From Pascua guehoae (lineage: Eukaryota; Basidiomycota; Tremellomycetes; Trichosporonales; Trichosporonaceae), in NCBI GenBank assembly GCA_001600415.1, contig BCJX01000022.1, positions 1 to 46,566 on the forward strand: a DNA stretch of 46,566 nt. Reading direction: 5' to 3'. Both the position numbers and the translations under genes were made by a program. This document shows positions 43,941-46,566 of this stretch, piece after piece. The stretch's first letter is position 1. Every line of letters begins with the position of its first letter. The notes under the pieces are model-generated. The model worked only from the letters and a program-made list of their open reading frames with translations, made no database searches and was not told the DNA's origin.

Positions 43941-44682
43941 GATGTTGTATGCTCATGGGGGCGTTGTTGGAAGGTGTTGGAAGCGTTTTGGACGTGTTTG
44001 GGAAGTTGGAGGAAGTGGAACTGGATTGTGGAAGGAAGTGCCACATTGATTTGCCTCCACCCTGGGTGTTCATTGATTTGCCTCCACCCTGGGTGTTTGC
44101 GGTGGGTGCCACAAAGGTGGGGTGCCGATGTTTGAGAAGTGTCGTGTCGTTTCGATGCTCCACGGCGGGCAGTCCAGCGTGTGGACAGGGGCATATGGAG
44201 TGACAACGCTCTTCTGGGGCCAGTCTGCGATCTCTGGGTTGCTGGGCTTTGAGCCATGGTGCCAAGGGCCAATTCCAGGAACGCACGTGCGTTCTCAACA
44301 CCAGTTCTGCCCACAAAGGCGCTGTTAGTCACAAAATAGCGGTAGCCGAGCTTGTCCTTTGCGCATGCGCGCTCTGCACCAGAAACCAGAGGGCTGCTTG
44401 CATGAAGGACATACTTACAAGAGATAGCGGGGCCGTAGAGGCACGGTCGTAGACAGGTCAAGCCACTTGTTTTGTCTCAAAATGCACGGAAGGCGGTAAG
44501 AGAACGGTGGAGCCAGCAGGGGCATGGGTGGTATGCACAACCGTTAGTCCATTTCAGACAGCGCCATGCACATTGCGAGTCTTGAATGGTTTCCATTCCA
44601 GAACAACAGATAGTCGAACTAGCATATAAACACAGGCTCACCCCATTGCAGCCTGACGGCGTCCTAAAGTCTACATACGCGC
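43941..44682. other. Intergenic region with a 27-bp duplication
   Basis: About 740 bp between the tRNA gene and the 3' end of the SDR gene. Besides the 27-bp duplication at 44044-44097, I find no gene-like structure. Confidence 0.5.
44044..44097. repeat. 27-bp tandem duplication
   Basis: Two perfect consecutive copies (44044-44070 and 44071-44097) of a unit beginning CATTGATTTGCCTCCACC. Confidence 0.95.
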
Positions 44683-46131
44683 TCAGGCATCGAGACGGTC
44701 GATAATCGACTGGATCGTCTCCTGGAGAATGGGGTCGAGCTCGTCATACTTGAGCCCCAGCACGCGTTCAGCCTTGGAGCCGTCAAAGTACGTGCTCCTC
44801 TCCTTGAGACCCTGGGACTTGGCGGGGTCGCCCTTGGGGTACGTCTTGCGGTCTGGAAAGTGGCGTGCAAAGCTCTGGTCGGGTTAGCAGAGCTGGGATT
44901 GGTGGGTAGTCGGGGGGAAATGCAAAACGTACAAGGACATATTCATTGGGCGACACGGGGCCGTTGCTGACGATAAACCGCTCGCCGCCGGCCTCGGGCA
45001 CGGCGAGCGCGCGCACGTGCGCCTTTGCGACTTGGGTTAGCGACGGGATGGGGTTGGGACGTACCGTCGTGCACGCTGATCCAGTTGAACGGCGCTGGAC
45101 CGGTGGGGATATCCTCCTCAGTCTTGTTACCTGCAAACCAGTCCCACAGGAACTCTGGGCGTTAGCTGGGCAAGAGTGCGGGGCTCACGGTTGGACTGGT
45201 TGAGCTCGGACAGCTTGGAGATCGGGTGGATGATCTTGCCGAGTACCTGGTGTCAGCTGGGAGTGGACAGAACGCTCACGAGTGGGGGGTTGACGGTCGC
45301 ACCGTCGAAGGCGGGCTTCTCGTCCTCGATAAACTTCCAGAACGCCTTTTCGGCCAGCGTCTTGCTCGCTATGATTGTCAGCTGACCCACTCATAGAGTA
45401 CAGACAACAGCTCAGACTCCAGCTCAAGCTCACCGCGGTACTTGTCCCCGCCAGCCGCCTCACGGCCGAGCCTCTCCACCTCGCGCGTGCTGTGCTCGTT
45501 CCAGTCTGGCGTCAGCTGTGCTTGGTACCATTTCTGTACCTTTCTCCGTGTACCTGGAGTCAGCATTATGTATGGTGTTGAAAGCGCTCACGTGTGAGGA
45601 GGCGGGATGGTCCCATCCAGCACGGCGGCGACCGAGCTGGCGTCAGAGCGGCCTAAAGCAGTACTCAACACAGCGTCCCTACCTAGTAATGACGACGCGC
45701 TTGACGTTGGGGCAGAGGGTTAGCGACCATACCGCACGATGACGGCACCTACTTGTTCTTCTGGATGCTCTTGAGCACTCCAACTGTGCCATTCACGGCT
45801 GGGAGGATAAAGTCGTTGGGGTCGTCGCAGACGACGCGGAACGGGCTGGAGTAAGCGACGCCCGGGGGAGGGGTGGTGATGTTGGGTTGGGATTGCATTG
45901 TGGGGGTATGTCAGCTCACCTCGCCGTATGGGCGACGCCCACGACGTCCTTGACTGCTTCGTCGAAAGCGCCGGGCTGGAGGTCAGCTAAGGGAGTTCCA
46001 AGAGCGAGTGAGAAATGGTGAGCCGCAGAATGTGAGGCTGCCGCTGTTCTGTGCTGAGCGGACGAAGTCTGCTCTGGTCAAGTATAGGAGGCACCTTGGC
46101 AACGACCCCCGACAAGCTTGGCAGGTGCCAT
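44683..46131 (-). pseudogene. Extended short-chain dehydrogenase (NAD-dependent epimerase/dehydratase-like), apparently damaged
   Basis: The C-terminal four-fifths is well preserved across many short exons: PGAFDEAVKDVVGVAHTA, SPFRVVCDDPNDFILPAVNG, VKRVVITSSVAAVLDG, the YxxxK active site in KYRASKTLAEKAFWKFIEDE, and FDGSKAERVLGLKYDELDPI near the end. These fit fungal ketoreductase/cinnamoyl-CoA-reductase-type SDRs. The N-terminus is defective. ATG at 46131 starts MAPAKLV, as in relatives, but the GxxGxxG dinucleotide site is missing. The sequence jumps to remnants resembling ADFVRSAQNSGSLTFC. In addition, the intron 45707-45752 ends in AA instead of AG; retained, it gives a stop. I infer a decaying gene. 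Alternatives are an unrecognised first exon or assembly error. Confidence 0.6.
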
Positions 46132-46348
46132 CTACGACGGTGTCTTCAAGCCGGCACCGGCCACTGCACCCTCCACGAGACCAAGGCCGCTTAAGGCGTC
46201 AGGCCACAGCATCATCGAGTGCAGCACCCGCCTGGAAAGGAGGGCAACGACCTGCTTAGTGCTCGGGGACGGTGGCTGCAAGGTGCCGTCATATAAATGT
46301 CGTAGCACGCAGCACACGGCCAACACCTAGACTGCGTGTCGCTCAACC
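46132..46348. promoter_or_regulatory. Divergent intergenic region with a TATA box
   Basis: Lies between the damaged SDR start and a plus-strand start codon. TATAAAT at 46292-46298 is well placed, about 57 bp upstream of the ATG at 46349. Confidence 0.45.
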
Positions 46349-46566
46349 ATGCACGCCGACAACCTAACCCGCCCTCTCCTTAAGAATGCGTGCGGGCGAC
46401 TCTACCCCGGGTATGTGCCCGTGACTCTCGCCCGTGCTCGACTTCCACACCACTCTCCCTCACTGCCGAGACCGACGCCGAAGCTGGGTACTTTTATCCC
46501 GACCTTGCGTACCCTGGGCAGCGGTCCCGGGTCAAGGTTGCTCCGCGTGCTCAGACAACGCAGAGC
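46349..46566 (+). CDS. 5' part of an unrecognised gene, truncated by the window edge
   Basis: The ATG at 46349 opens HADNLTRPLLKNACGRLYPG. A GT-AG intron (about 46416-46469, ending CACTGCCGAG) can join it in phase to TDAEAGYFYPDLAYPGQRSR, which continues to the window end. The alternative unspliced frame is less protein-like. The TATA box at 46292 supports transcription on this strand. Too little is visible to name a family. Confidence 0.4.
   Translation, partial: MHADNLTRPLLKNACGRLYPGYVPVTLARARLPHHSPSLPRPTPKLGTFIPTLRTLGSGPGSRLLRVLRQRR

Overview
The window is nuclear DNA of a basidiomycetous yeast, most likely a tremellomycete and plausibly Trichosporonales (the order is a guess). Almost every protein gene carries several short introns of about 30-60 nt with GT donors, CTGAC/CTAAC-like branch points and AG acceptors. 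Two intron-bearing eukaryotic tRNA genes are present. The proteins belong to fungal families: zinc-cluster regulators with the fungal-specific middle homology region, Dal5-type and sugar-porter-type MFS carriers, and intracellular glycosidases. Gene models were spliced by eye, so exon borders are proposals supported by reading frame and by restored motifs.

Left part (1-11.4 kb): decayed coding fragments on the plus strand (1-2.6 kb, with three N bases in a poly-G run), then a complete zinc-cluster regulator on the minus strand (2786-5742) containing an 8-nt microexon. A gene-poor stretch of about 5.6 kb follows. It is strongly pyrimidine-skewed on the plus strand and packed with tandem repeats (39-bp, 8-bp, 15-bp and 6-bp units, AAAAC-like repeats and a 61-nt poly-C run).

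Central part (11.4-24.6 kb): a compact set resembling a plant-polysaccharide utilisation locus: GH5 hydrolase (minus), zinc-cluster regulator (plus), GH43 beta-xylosidase/arabinofuranosidase (minus), MFS sugar porter (plus) and a further zinc-cluster regulator (plus). Neither hydrolase shows a signal peptide, so the simplest model is import of oligosaccharides by the porter followed by cytosolic hydrolysis. The two divergent promoters (GH5/regulator and GH43/porter) share a distinctive two-part element, TTTTTCCGAAATT followed by TCCGATA.

Middle-right part (25-37.5 kb): a small membrane protein, a clear pseudogene, a histidine phosphatase, an aldo-keto reductase, a candidate unannotated three-exon gene for an 87-residue mitochondrial-type protein, an intronless orphan protein, a single-pass membrane protein with a PPxY-containing tail, and an alpha/beta hydrolase.

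Right part (37.8-46.6 kb): tRNA-Gly(UCC), a Dal5-like anion transporter, a PLP-dependent group II decarboxylase, tRNA-Arg(ACG), an extended SDR gene that appears to have lost its nucleotide-binding N-terminus and has an aberrant splice acceptor, and the start of a gene running off the right edge.
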